Notes: a model not told the origin generated them from the sequence alone. A stretch of DNA of 64,000 bases from CANJIV01 sp046330225 (GCA_046330225.1 JAXLTD010000006.1:62001-126000); one strand, 5' to 3'; counted from the stretch's first letter, positions 34,031-42,001 are shown. Made by a program: numbers and translations.

Positions 34031-35668
34031 ATCGCCCCTGCTCCGCTCACGCCCGGGCGCAAGCGCCTCATTCTCGTTGCGGCCATCATGGGGTCGTTCG
34101 TCGCCGGGCTGGACGCCACCGTCGTCAATGTCGCCCTGCCGGCGATCCAGCGCGACCTCGGCGGCGGCCTGGCCGGCCAGCAGTGGGTGTCGAACGCCTA
34201 CCTCCTGGCGCTGGGGTCGCTGATCCTCATCGGCGGGTCGCTCGGCGACGTGTTCGGGGAGCGGCGGGTGTTCGCGATCGGCGTGGCCGGGTTCGGCGCC
34301 GCGTCGCTCCTGTGCGCGCTGGCGCCCACGATCGATCTGCTCGTTGCCGCCCGCGCCCTGCAGGGCGTCTTCGGGGCGCTGCTCGCGCCGAGCGCGCTCG
34401 CGGTGATCGTCTTCGCCTTCGGCCCGGCGGAGCGCGGCAGCGCGATCGGCTCCTGGACGGCGTGGGCCGGCATCGCCACGGTCGTGGGCCCGTTCGTCGG
34501 CGGCTGGCTGATCGATGCCGCGTCGTGGCGGTGGATCTTCGCCGTGAACGTCCCGTTCGTGCTCGCCACGCTCGCGCTCATCGCGGCTGCGATCCCGCCG
34601 CAGGTCCCCGGCGGCCCGCGGCGGGCGGTCGACTGGACGGGCGCCGGACTCTGCGCCGCCGGGCTCGCCGGGCCCGTGTACGCGCTCATCCGCCAGCCCA
34701 GCGTCGGGTGGGGGTCGCCCGAGGTCCTAGTCCCGCTGCTCGGCGGGCTCGCGGTCTTCGCCGCGTTCTTGCGCCACGAGGCCCGGGCTCCGGACCCGAT
34801 GCTGCCGCTCGGGCTGTTCCGGCGCCGGAACTTCGCCGTGGGGAACGTGCAGACCCTGTCGATGTACGGCGGCCTGGGGATCACGTTCTTCTTCCTCGTG
34901 CTCTTCCTTCAGCAGGTGGCCGGCTACGACGCGCTGCAGGCCGGGCTGGCGACGCTCCCCACCACCGCCGTCATGTTCCTGCTGTCCCGGCGTTTCGGCG
35001 CGCTGGCCGACCGGCTCGGGCCGCGGGCGTTCATGGGCGGCGGACCGCTGCTCGCCGCGGCCGGCCTCGCCTGGTTCGCCCGCATGCCCGCCGACGTCAG
35101 TTACGCGGCCGACGTCCTCCCGGGGCTGCTCGTGTTCGCCCTCGGGCTCGCCCTGACGGTGGCGCCGCTGACGGCCACGGTCCTCGCTGACGCCGACGAG
35201 TCCAACGCGGGCATCGCCTCGGGCATCAACAACGCGACGGCGCGGGTGGCCGGGCTCCTGGCGATCGCGGGCATCGGCGCGGTCGTCGCCGCGGCCTTCT
35301 CCGCGTCGATCGACTCGGCGCTGGCCGGGCAGCCCCTCGGCCCGGCGGCGCAGCGCTCCGTGGCGGCAGCCAAGCAGCAGACGCTGGCCCGGGCCGACAC
35401 CTCCGGCCTGCCGCCACGCCAGGCGCGAGCAGTGTCCGCCGCGGTGCAGCAGGCGTCGGTGCACGCGTTCCACATGGGGATCGGGATCGCCGCGTCCCTC
35501 GTCGCCGCCGGCGGCCTGCTCGGCCTGGCCGGCATCGTCAATCCGCGCCGGAGCGTCGCGGCCGAGGGCTGCCCGGGCGGCCAGCTCGCGGGCGTGCCGG
35601 AAGACGTCGGCGCCTGCTGGGAGCCGGCGCCCGAGCCAGCCGTGGCGGCGGCCGGCGTCGGCGCCTGA
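34031..35668 (+). CDS. MFS exporter, DHA2 (EmrB/QacA) family
   Basis: A 14-helix drug:H+ antiporter (~545 residues). Motif C-like and family motifs: GLDATVVNVALPAIQRDLGG after helix 1, SLGDVFGERRVFAIG (motif A) and LQGVFGALLAPSALAVI. The ATG at 34088 cuts into helix 1; the residues encoded just upstream (GRKRLILVAAI) complete it. The frame is open only from 34022, and the only candidate aligned to a -10 element is ATC 34031. I therefore place the start there, with 34088 as fallback. Convergent with the RiPP locus, 7 bp apart; may export its product. Confidence 0.85.
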   Translation: MAPAPLTPGRKRLILVAAIMGSFVAGLDATVVNVALPAIQRDLGGGLAGQQWVSNAYLLALGSLILIGGSLGDVFGERRVFAIGVAGFGAASLLCALAPTIDLLVAARALQGVFGALLAPSALAVIVFAFGPAERGSAIGSWTAWAGIATVVGPFVGGWLIDAASWRWIFAVNVPFVLATLALIAAAIPPQVPGGPRRAVDWTGAGLCAAGLAGPVYALIRQPSVGWGSPEVLVPLLGGLAVFAAFLRHEARAPDPMLPLGLFRRRNFAVGNVQTLSMYGGLGITFFFLVLFLQQVAGYDALQAGLATLPTTAVMFLLSRRFGALADRLGPRAFMGGGPLLAAAGLAWFARMPADVSYAADVLPGLLVFALGLALTVAPLTATVLADADESNAGIASGINNATARVAGLLAIAGIGAVVAAAFSASIDSALAGQPLGPAAQRSVAAAKQQTLARADTSGLPPRQARAVSAAVQQASVHAFHMGIGIAASLVAAGGLLGLAGIVNPRRSVAAEGCPGGQLAGVPEDVGACWEPAPEPAVAAAGVGA

Positions 35669-35675
35669 CCGGCGC

Positions 35676-37013
35676 TCAGGCGGCCAGCGCGGCGAGCGCG
35701 AGCGCGCGGTCGGTCTCCTGCGCCCACGTGCCAGCCGCGGTGAGCCGGCGGGGCCGCTCGCCGCGGCCGAGCAGGATCACGACGTCGCCCTCCCGGGCAG
35801 CGCCGAGGGCCGCGGCCACCCCGTCGCGCCGCTCGGCGTAGGCGGCCGGCGGGCGGCCGAGCCCAGCGGCGGCGCCGCGCACGAGCGCCGCCGGAGGCTC
35901 CGGCGGCTCGGCCGCGGACCAGCGATCCGCGGTGACGACGACCTCCGTCGCGCCGGCGCCGGCGGCGCGGCCCATCGCCTCGAGCTGGGCGTCCGGATAG
36001 ACGTGCGGTGCGCTGAGCAGCACGCGCACACGGCTCCGCCCGCCGCTCAGCGTCCGGGCGGCGGCCGCGGCGGCGGCGACGCCGGCCGCGTTGTGCGCGA
36101 AGTCCACGACGACGGCCACCGGGCCGCCCCCGTCCACCCGCTCGAACCGGCCGGGAACCGGCGGGCAGCCGGCGAGCGCGGCAACGGCCGCGTCGCGCGG
36201 CACGCCGGCCAGGTCCGCCAGCGCGAGGGCGAGGAGCGCGTTGTGCGCCATGTGCGCGCCCACGGCGGCTACGCGCACCGCGACCCGCCCGCCGGGGGTC
36301 TCGGCCGCGATCTCGGTCCCGGACCAGGCCACCTCGACGGACGCCGGACGCAGGTCGCCCGCGGTGCCGACGGTCAGGACCGAAGACCCCGCCGCGGCGA
36401 GGTCGGCGGCCAGCGCGCTGCCGAACGGCTCGCCGACGCCGACGGCCGCCAGCGGCACCGCGCCGCCGTCACGGAGGAAGAGGCCGCGCTTCGCCGCCGC
36501 GTAGGCGGCGGGAGTCGGGTGATGCCAGCCGTGGTCCTCGCTCAGGTTCGTGAGCACCGCGGCGTCGGGCGCAAGCGCCGAGCAGTGCTCGAGCTGGTAG
36601 CTCGAGCACTCCGCGACGACGAGATCGCCGGCCTCGGCGGGCAGCCCGCTCAGGGGCGGGCCGAAGCGCGTGTTGCCGGCCAGTGCGGGGCGCCGGCCCG
36701 CCGCCGCCAGGGCCGCGGCGACGAGCCGCGCGACGGTCGACTTGCCGTTCGTGCCGGTGACGGCGACGAGCGGGCGGTCGTCCAGCCGCCAGCCGGCCTC
36801 GAGCTCGTCGAGGATCGGGAGGCCGGCGGCGCGGGCAGCCAGAACGATCGGCGCGCCGGGCGGGATGCCGGGGCTCTTGACCAGGCAGCTCGCCGGCTGG
36901 CCGCGGAGCGCGGCGGTCCCGTCGCCGCCGAGCGTCGTTGCCACGCCCAGCGCCGCGAGATCCGCGGCCGCCGCGCGCGTGCGCGGCTCGTCGGCAGCGT
37001 CCCAGGCGCGCAC
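35676..37013 (-). CDS. MurD-like Mur ligase family enzyme of the RiPP locus
   Basis: ATP-dependent amide ligase fold, 445 residues from GTG 37013. Walker A is TGTNGKSTVARL; then GNTRFGPPLS, VAECSSYQLEHCSAL, LTNLSEDHGWHHPTPAAY with the carbamylated-Lys region (AAAKRGLF), and the C-terminal domain DFAHNAAGVAAA. The frame continues upstream with PYLVAGLRVAGVAAVRAL, the missing first strand of a MurD N-terminal domain, but only CTG 37103 is available as a start. Not in a dcw cluster; it follows the precursor peptide by under 130 bp, which suggests peptide tailoring rather than peptidoglycan synthesis. Confidence 0.8.
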   Translation of the reverse strand: MRAWDAADEPRTRAAAADLAALGVATTLGGDGTAALRGQPASCLVKSPGIPPGAPIVLAARAAGLPILDELEAGWRLDDRPLVAVTGTNGKSTVARLVAAALAAAGRRPALAGNTRFGPPLSGLPAEAGDLVVAECSSYQLEHCSALAPDAAVLTNLSEDHGWHHPTPAAYAAAKRGLFLRDGGAVPLAAVGVGEPFGSALAADLAAAGSSVLTVGTAGDLRPASVEVAWSGTEIAAETPGGRVAVRVAAVGAHMAHNALLALALADLAGVPRDAAVAALAGCPPVPGRFERVDGGGPVAVVVDFAHNAAGVAAAAAAARTLSGGRSRVRVLLSAPHVYPDAQLEAMGRAAGAGATEVVVTADRWSAAEPPEPPAALVRGAAAGLGRPPAAYAERRDGVAAALGAAREGDVVILLGRGERPRRLTAAGTWAQETDRALALAALAA

Positions 37014-37138
37014 CGCGCCCGGCTCGCAGGCCGGCGCCAGCGCCCGGACGGCCGCGACGCCCGCGACCCGCAGGCCGGCGACGAGATACGGCCCGGGCGG
37101 CAGCCCGGGCCGGGGTTCGGCCGCCGCGAGCGCCGCGG

Positions 37139-37321
37139 CTAGGCCTCGCGCGCCGCCGGCGCTGCGCTCGAGTTCAGGGCGGGCGCGCGCATGGAGTTCA
37201 GGGCGGGCGCGCCGACCGAGTTCAGCGCCGGCGCGCCGGAAGAGTTCACCGCGGACGGCGCGTCAGCCGGGGTCCGGGCTGCTTCAGCGTGGTCGGTCAC
37301 GGTGACCGTGAATCGAGACAT
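37139..37321 (-). CDS. RiPP precursor peptide with four octapeptide repeats
   Basis: A 60-residue peptide. The leader (1-25) begins MSRFTVTVTD, a strand-forming motif suited to binding a RiPP recognition element. Residues 26-57 are four tandem octads: NSSGAPAL, NSVGAPAL, NSMRAPAL, NSSAAPAA, then REA. Ser is the only cyclisable residue in the core (no Cys or Thr). AAGGAGG lies 9 nt before the ATG, and a TAGGTT -10 element is 40 nt upstream. It sits downstream of YcaO on the same strand. Assignment as a precursor is inference from size, repeats and neighbours. Confidence 0.78.
   Translation of the reverse strand: MSRFTVTVTDHAEAARTPADAPSAVNSSGAPALNSVGAPALNSMRAPALNSSAAPAAREA
37151..37246 (-). 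repeat. tandem 24-bp repeats in the precursor core
   Basis: Four in-frame 24-bp units encode N-S-x-x-A-P-A-(L/A). The GAGTTCA-type segment recurs on the plus strand at each N-S boundary. Confidence 0.8.
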
Positions 37322-37360
37322 GGTTGGGATCCTCCTTGGCAAGCGGGCTGAACTCTGGCG

Positions 37361-37366
37361 AACCTA
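37361..37366 (-). promoter_or_regulatory. -10 element for the precursor peptide gene
   Basis: TAGGTT on the minus strand between the YcaO stop and the precursor start. It would give a ~33-nt leader containing the AAGGAGG ribosome-binding site. Confidence 0.5.
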
Positions 37367-37396
37367 ACCGATTCCGGGGCGCGGGTGGGCGCCGGA

Positions 37397-39211
37397 TCAG
37401 GCAAACGGGTGCGGCAGCAGCGGCTCGAGCGCCTCCAGATCCAGCCGGCGGCCCAGACGGCGGCCATCGGCGGTGTCGACCGGCGCCCCGAGCCGCGCCA
37501 TCCCGAGCGGCTCGCCGTCCCACCCGAACGTCATCGGGACCAGGCCCGGGACGAGCAGGCGCACGACCGCGAATGGCGCCGTGGCCGGCCCGGTCAGGTC
37601 GACGGCGAGCGGCTCGCCGGCGGTGCGCGCGAGCTCCGCCGCCGGGCCGGCGGCGTCACCGACATCGCGCAGGTCGATCTCATCGGGCGCCGACCACAGG
37701 AACTCAGCCTGCTCGGCGGCGCCCGGGAGCCGCCACAGGTCGAGATGATCCTCCACCTCGGCGACATCCTCGGGGCGCAGGTCGCGGCGAGGTCGGCGCG
37801 GCAGGCCGTCCGCGAGCACCGCCGCCTCCTGGAGCGCCCGGCCGGCCGCGGCAGCAGCGGACGCCCGGGCGGCAGCGCCGAGCGCCAGACCCTCGCGGCC
37901 GTGCAGCGCCGCGAGCACCACCGGAACGGTGTCGAGCGTGAGGTTCACCAGGTCGACCGTCCACCCGGCGCTGACGCACGCCGCGGCCCGGTCGCGCACC
38001 GGCGCGGGCGCCGAGGCCAGGGCGATCCGTTCCCGTGACAGCCGCTGGACCCAGGCCCACAGGAAGGCGTCGCGCTCGATCAGCTCGCAGGCCGCGTGCT
38101 CGATCGCGTCCGCGCGACGCGGATGCGCCGCCGCGCCCGAGCTGGTGACCCCGGGAAGCGGCGGCCCCTGGGGATCGGCGATCGAGAGAGCCCGAACCGC
38201 CGGCACCCACCGCGGCGTGCCGCCGAGCGTGGTTGCCGCGGCCCACAGGAGCGGCTCGGCAGGGCCGGGGACGCGCCAGCCGTGAGCGGCCACCTGGCGC
38301 TCCGACCACCGGACGAGCTCGCCGGCGGGAACCGCACCTTCCAGCTCCGCCGCTGGCGCGCGCACGAGGCGCAGCCCCGCTCCGTCAGCCCCGGCGCGGC
38401 GCTCGGCCGCCTCGGCGCGCGCGATGACCGCGGCGGCCCCCGGGTCGGCCGCCGCGCCGTGGGCGATCCGCTGGCTCGCCGGCCACCGCGGGCGCCGCGA
38501 CGTCGACGCAAACCGCGCCCAGGCGACCGTGAGGCCGCGCGCCGGGCCCGCCGCCGCGCCGCTGCCCTCGGCCAGCAGCGGGCCGAGGCGGTGCGGGCGA
38601 TCCATGGCGAGGCGGCCGAGCGCGCCGGGCGCCAGCGGGACGGGCGCGGCGTCCTGCCCGAGCGCAGCCACGAGCAGCGCGCCCGGGTCGGTGCGCCGCG
38701 CTGCGGCGATCCGGGCGTCGGCGGCGGGTCCGTCGGGACGATCCCCGTGCACGGATCCCGCGCCCGCCGCGACCGCGGCGTAGGCGTCCGCCCGGGCTGG
38801 CGGCTCGAGGCCTCGGGCGAACGCGGCCACCGCCGCAGCCCGCACGGCCGCCGAGGCCCCCTCAGGCAGGAGGAGCGCCTCGTCGGCGGTCCACACGGCG
38901 TCCGCCGGGACCTGGCTCCCCAGCGCGCCGGCGAGCGGAACGCCGGTGCGGGGCGCGACGCCGGGCCCGGGTCCGAGCACGCCGCCGTCGCGCAGGCGCT
39001 CCAGGACCTCGTGCGCCTCGGCGACGCTGCAGCCGGCGATCGCCGCCAGGCTCCCGGCGTCGGGGCCCGCCGCGATCGCCGCGGCGACGGCGGCCAGCGT
39101 TTCGGGACCGGCCGCGAGGGCGAGCCGAATCTCGACCGTCCCCCGCACGCACACGACGGCGCCCGGCAGCGCCGCGACGAGCCAGCGCGGATCGGCGGGC
39201 TCGCCGCTCAT
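37397..39211 (-). CDS. YcaO-domain cyclodehydratase
   Basis: A 604-residue TOMM/RiPP enzyme. Residues ~18-82 look like a winged-helix recognition element (TLAAVAAAIAAGPDAGSLAA; VAEAHEVLERLRDGGVLG). Residues ~100-220 are a linker or degenerate partner domain. The YcaO domain (~225-604) carries both ATP/Mg motifs: AEAAERR (267-271 E-x-x-E-R) and AACELIERDA (376-381). YcaO enzymes activate backbone amides with ATP to close Ser/Thr/Cys onto the peptide. ATGA overlap with the SagB gene. No separate ocin-ThiF/E1-like partner gene is present. Confidence 0.88.
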   Translation of the reverse strand: MSGEPADPRWLVAALPGAVVCVRGTVEIRLALAAGPETLAAVAAAIAAGPDAGSLAAIAGCSVAEAHEVLERLRDGGVLGPGPGVAPRTGVPLAGALGSQVPADAVWTADEALLLPEGASAAVRAAAVAAFARGLEPPARADAYAAVAAGAGSVHGDRPDGPAADARIAAARRTDPGALLVAALGQDAAPVPLAPGALGRLAMDRPHRLGPLLAEGSGAAAGPARGLTVAWARFASTSRRPRWPASQRIAHGAAADPGAAAVIARAEAAERRAGADGAGLRLVRAPAAELEGAVPAGELVRWSERQVAAHGWRVPGPAEPLLWAAATTLGGTPRWVPAVRALSIADPQGPPLPGVTSSGAAAHPRRADAIEHAACELIERDAFLWAWVQRLSRERIALASAPAPVRDRAAACVSAGWTVDLVNLTLDTVPVVLAALHGREGLALGAAARASAAAAAGRALQEAAVLADGLPRRPRRDLRPEDVAEVEDHLDLWRLPGAAEQAEFLWSAPDEIDLRDVGDAAGPAAELARTAGEPLAVDLTGPATAPFAVVRLLVPGLVPMTFGWDGEPLGMARLGAPVDTADGRRLGRRLDLEALEPLLPHPFA

Positions 39212-40164
39212 GCGCCGACGAGCACGGCGAGCAGCGGCTGCGCGTCCCCGAGCCGCAGCGCAGCGGCAGCCGCGTCGTCGGCGACGCCGCCCACCGGCCG
39301 GACGGGCACGCCGAGCTCGGTCGCGGCCAGGGCGAGGTTCTGCCACGCCGAGCCGGCCTCGATGAGCGCGAATCGGTACGCGCGGTTGCCGTACTTGCGG
39401 CCCTGGCGGACGATCGCGGCGGAGATGACCACGAGCGGGCCCCCGCGCGCGGCGAGGGCGTCGGTCAGCTCCTGGGGGACGAGGAGGTCCCGGGCATCGA
39501 CCGGGCCGGCGGTCACCGCCCGCAGGGCTCCCGCCTCATGGTCGTGCCACCAGATCCCGGGCTCCAGCGGCCCGACCGGCGCCTGGATCGCGACGTGGAG
39601 CAGCAGCGGATAGAGCCCCCCCGCCGAAGCGACCGGCGCGTGGCCGGCGCGCGCCGGGCCGTACGCGGCGGCGAGGAGCGCCGAGAGCTCGCCGAAGGCC
39701 ACCGGGCGCGGCTCGGGCCTGAGCTCGGAGGACCGCCGCCGCGCGATCAGCGCCGCGAGGGCGGTGTCGCGGGGGGCGACGGCCACGGCGGGCCCCGGGC
39801 GGTGCTCGGGCACGACGCGCTCGCGAGCGAGGCGCGCGAGGTCGTCGCGACCGGGCGTGGCCACGAACGCCGACCCGGCCGAGGACTGCTCGTGCAGGAT
39901 GCGCCAGGCCTCGCGGCAGTCCAGCACCGCGCCCGCGGCGACGAGCTCGCCGAGCAGGGCCTCGGCATCCGCGCGGTCGGCTTCGGGGAGCCCCGCGAGG
40001 ATCTCGTTCCGGGTCCGATGGCCGTCGCAGCGGCCGAGCACGGCCTCCGCGAGATCCGCGTCCCCGTCAACCCGGATCTCCCGGCGCGACCCGGCGACGA
40101 CGACGGATTCGCCCTCCCGGCGCGGCACCCCGGCCAGGAGCGGACGCAGGCCACCCGCGCTCAC
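39208..40164 (-). CDS. SagB-type peptide dehydrogenase
   Basis: A 318-residue protein starting at GTG 40164 (GTGA overlap with the glycosyltransferase). Residues ~20-82 look like a winged-helix leader-binding domain (AEAVLGRCDGHRTRNEILAG). The nitroreductase-fold domain has the SagB pattern: LIARRRSSELRPEPRPVAFG, PVASAGGLYPLLLHVAIQ, LEPGIWWHDHE and KYGNRAYRFALIEAGSAWQN. These FMN enzymes oxidise azolines to azoles. Its coupling to YcaO identifies the locus as an azol(in)e RiPP pathway. Confidence 0.87.
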   Translation of the reverse strand: MSAGGLRPLLAGVPRREGESVVVAGSRREIRVDGDADLAEAVLGRCDGHRTRNEILAGLPEADRADAEALLGELVAAGAVLDCREAWRILHEQSSAGSAFVATPGRDDLARLARERVVPEHRPGPAVAVAPRDTALAALIARRRSSELRPEPRPVAFGELSALLAAAYGPARAGHAPVASAGGLYPLLLHVAIQAPVGPLEPGIWWHDHEAGALRAVTAGPVDARDLLVPQELTDALAARGGPLVVISAAIVRQGRKYGNRAYRFALIEAGSAWQNLALAATELGVPVRPVGGVADDAAAAALRLGDAQPLLAVLVGA

Positions 40165-41351
40165 GCCCGCGGCCGCCTCCGCGCGCGGACGGCGGCGCCC
40201 CGCTCGCCCAGGGCCCGCGCCAGCCGGTAGGCGCGCGACCGGGTGACCGCCTCCAGCCGCGCCTCGGCGGCGTGCGTCCGGTCCCACACCGCTCCCAGCT
40301 CCGCAGCGAGGCGGTCGAGCTCCCCGCGCAACGCGTCGATGCGGTCGTAGAGGTGGAAGGTGCGCTGGGTCGCGGTGCGCTCGAGGTCCCAGTTGCGGCG
40401 CACCAGCCGCGCGAGCTCGCCTGCCGGGGTGACCGGCGCGGACGCCGGGGCGAGGCCCTTGAGCGCCGCGCCGACCGCGTCGGCATGGACCGACGGGCTG
40501 TGGTGCGTGACCGCGAGCTCACGGGCAGCGATTCCGAGCTGCGGGTCATAGGCGGCGAAGTCCGCGGCCAGGCGCTCGCGGGTCGCCACGCCCCCGGTCG
40601 CGAACCCGGCGAAACCGTCGGCCTCGATCGCGGCGTAGGTGTCGGGCGTGATCCACCCGTCGAGGCCCAGCTCGCAGACGTAGGCGGCGCACCCGGCGGC
40701 CATCCCCTCGATGAGCGCCCGCCCGTAGCCGATCACGATGTCGGCGTCGCGCAGGCGGTCCTCCGGGGTGAGGGTCGGCGTCGCGGCGGCGCCGACCTGC
40801 TCCCAGGGGATCCCGGCGTCCTCGAGCGCCCCGGTGATCAGGTCGCGCCGCTGTCCCCGCAGCCGATGGCTGAGGATGACCGCCCGCGGCCCGCCCGCCC
40901 GCGGGACCGACCGCGGCCGGAACTGCATGTAGTCGACCGGCTGGCGCAGGCGCACGATCGGCACGTCGAGCGCCATCGCCTCGGCGCGCGCGCGCACGCG
41001 CTCGTTCAGCACGGCGACCGCCCCCACCCCGCCCGGCACCTGCGGCGGCAGCCCGACCTCGTGCTCGGCGGAATGCATCACGAAGAGCTGCGGCACGCCC
41101 GGCCGCTGCTCGGCCAGCGCCCAGGCGATCGGGGCGTCCTGGCTCACGATGGCGTCGCCGCCCTCGGGCAGGCCGTCGGGCCGGCAGACGCGGAAGCCCT
41201 CCGCCTCGAGGCGTTCGCTGAAGGGCCCGGGGTCCAGCGTGCAGAGGACGACCCCGTGGCCGAGCTGCTCCAGGAACCGCGCGAGCGTGACCAGGTACGT
41301 CTGGGCGCCCGCCGAGATGCTCAGGCTCTGGTCGGCGAGAATGACCTCCAC
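40161..41351 (-). CDS. glycosyltransferase (GT4/GT-B-like) heading the RiPP operon
   Basis: A 396-residue protein. The N-terminal Rossmann segment (ILADQSLSISAGAQTYLVTL; QTYLVTLARFLEQLGHGVVL) and the donor-side segment (DIVIGYGRALIEGMAAGCAA, with the E-G-x-A-x-G element) are GT-B features. The C-terminal ~70 residues form a coiled coil (LRGELDRLAAELGAVWDRTH) ending in SRAYRLARAL, common in actinobacterial GTs. It starts at GTG 41351 and overlaps the SagB gene. It may glycosylate the peptide or act on the cell surface. Confidence 0.8.
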   Translation of the reverse strand: MEVILADQSLSISAGAQTYLVTLARFLEQLGHGVVLCTLDPGPFSERLEAEGFRVCRPDGLPEGGDAIVSQDAPIAWALAEQRPGVPQLFVMHSAEHEVGLPPQVPGGVGAVAVLNERVRARAEAMALDVPIVRLRQPVDYMQFRPRSVPRAGGPRAVILSHRLRGQRRDLITGALEDAGIPWEQVGAAATPTLTPEDRLRDADIVIGYGRALIEGMAAGCAAYVCELGLDGWITPDTYAAIEADGFAGFATGGVATRERLAADFAAYDPQLGIAARELAVTHHSPSVHADAVGAALKGLAPASAPVTPAGELARLVRRNWDLERTATQRTFHLYDRIDALRGELDRLAAELGAVWDRTHAAEARLEAVTRSRAYRLARALGERGAAVRARRRPRA

Positions 41352-41357
41352 GCCGCG

Positions 41358-41363
41358 AGCCTA
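41358..41363 (-). promoter_or_regulatory. -10 element of the RiPP operon
   Basis: TAGGCT on the minus strand, 6 nt (CGCGGC) before the GTG start at 41351; leaderless. Confidence 0.6.
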
Positions 41364-41383
41364 TCGGCGCCGGCGCGGCCTGC

Positions 41384-42001
41384 TCAGCCGGAGACCATCT
41401 GCAGGAGCGCCGGGAGGTCCGGATAGCCGCTCGAGGCCCAGCCCGAGCGCTGCAGCGCGGCGATCTGCACATCGGGCGGCTGCCCGGCGGTGCGCAGGAT
41501 CGCCTGGACGCCCGGCGCGGCCTTGCCGTATCCCGCCACCGTGTCCTGGCCCTTGAGCCAGCCCGCCGTCGCATCCGCTGCCGTGATCGGGTTGCTCCAG
41601 ATGGAGTTGCCCGACCCGTAGGTCCCGCTGTCGGTGTAGCCGATGTTCAGCCAGTTGTGGTTGCCGGCGGCTTCGCGCGACTTCGCCGCGCCGCTGGACT
41701 CCTCAGCCAGCAGCCAGGCGGAGATGACCCGGGGGTCCAGGCCGGTCTGGGCGGCCAGGCGCGCGGCGAACTGCTGCTGGCCCGGGGTGAGCTTGTCCGA
41801 CGCGACGACGCCGGCAGGCTGGAGCTGAGCAAGGGTGCTGGCGAACGACGCCGGCGCCGTGCCACCGACGCCGAGGCTGCTCGTGCCCGGCACCGCCGTG
41901 ATCGCCTGAGCCTGGGCGGTCGCGGCCGCGCCGCCGCCCTGCAGCGTCGCGACGTTGGCCTGAATCTCGGTAATGCGGCTGAGCGCGTCGACGATGCTCA
42001 T
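41384..42001 (-). CDS. lysozyme-like peptidoglycan hydrolase, motility-linked
   Basis: A 205-residue protein. The N-terminal helix (SIVDALSRITEIQANVATLQ) resembles the starts of actinobacterial flagellum-associated hydrolases. From ~75 a lysozyme-like domain follows: QFAARLAAQTGLDPRVISAW, LLAEESSGAAKSR with a candidate catalytic Glu, NHNWLNIG and TAADATAGWLKG. No signal peptide, so export may be through the flagellar apparatus. A sigma28-type promoter upstream links it to motility. It may open the cell wall for the rod, as FlgJ does. Confidence 0.7.
   Translation of the reverse strand: MSIVDALSRITEIQANVATLQGGGAAATAQAQAITAVPGTSSLGVGGTAPASFASTLAQLQPAGVVASDKLTPGQQQFAARLAAQTGLDPRVISAWLLAEESSGAAKSREAAGNHNWLNIGYTDSGTYGSGNSIWSNPITAADATAGWLKGQDTVAGYGKAAPGVQAILRTAGQPPDVQIAALQRSGWASSGYPDLPALLQMVSG

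Noticed and set aside
35676..37013. Housekeeping murD of cell-wall synthesis
   Set aside because: None of the dcw neighbours (murF, mraY, ftsW, murG) is present, and the gene follows a RiPP precursor; it remains possible only if no other murD exists in the genome.
37139..37342. Longer precursor from the start at 37342
   Set aside because: The AAGGAGG sequence lies between the two starts and is correctly spaced only for ATG 37321.
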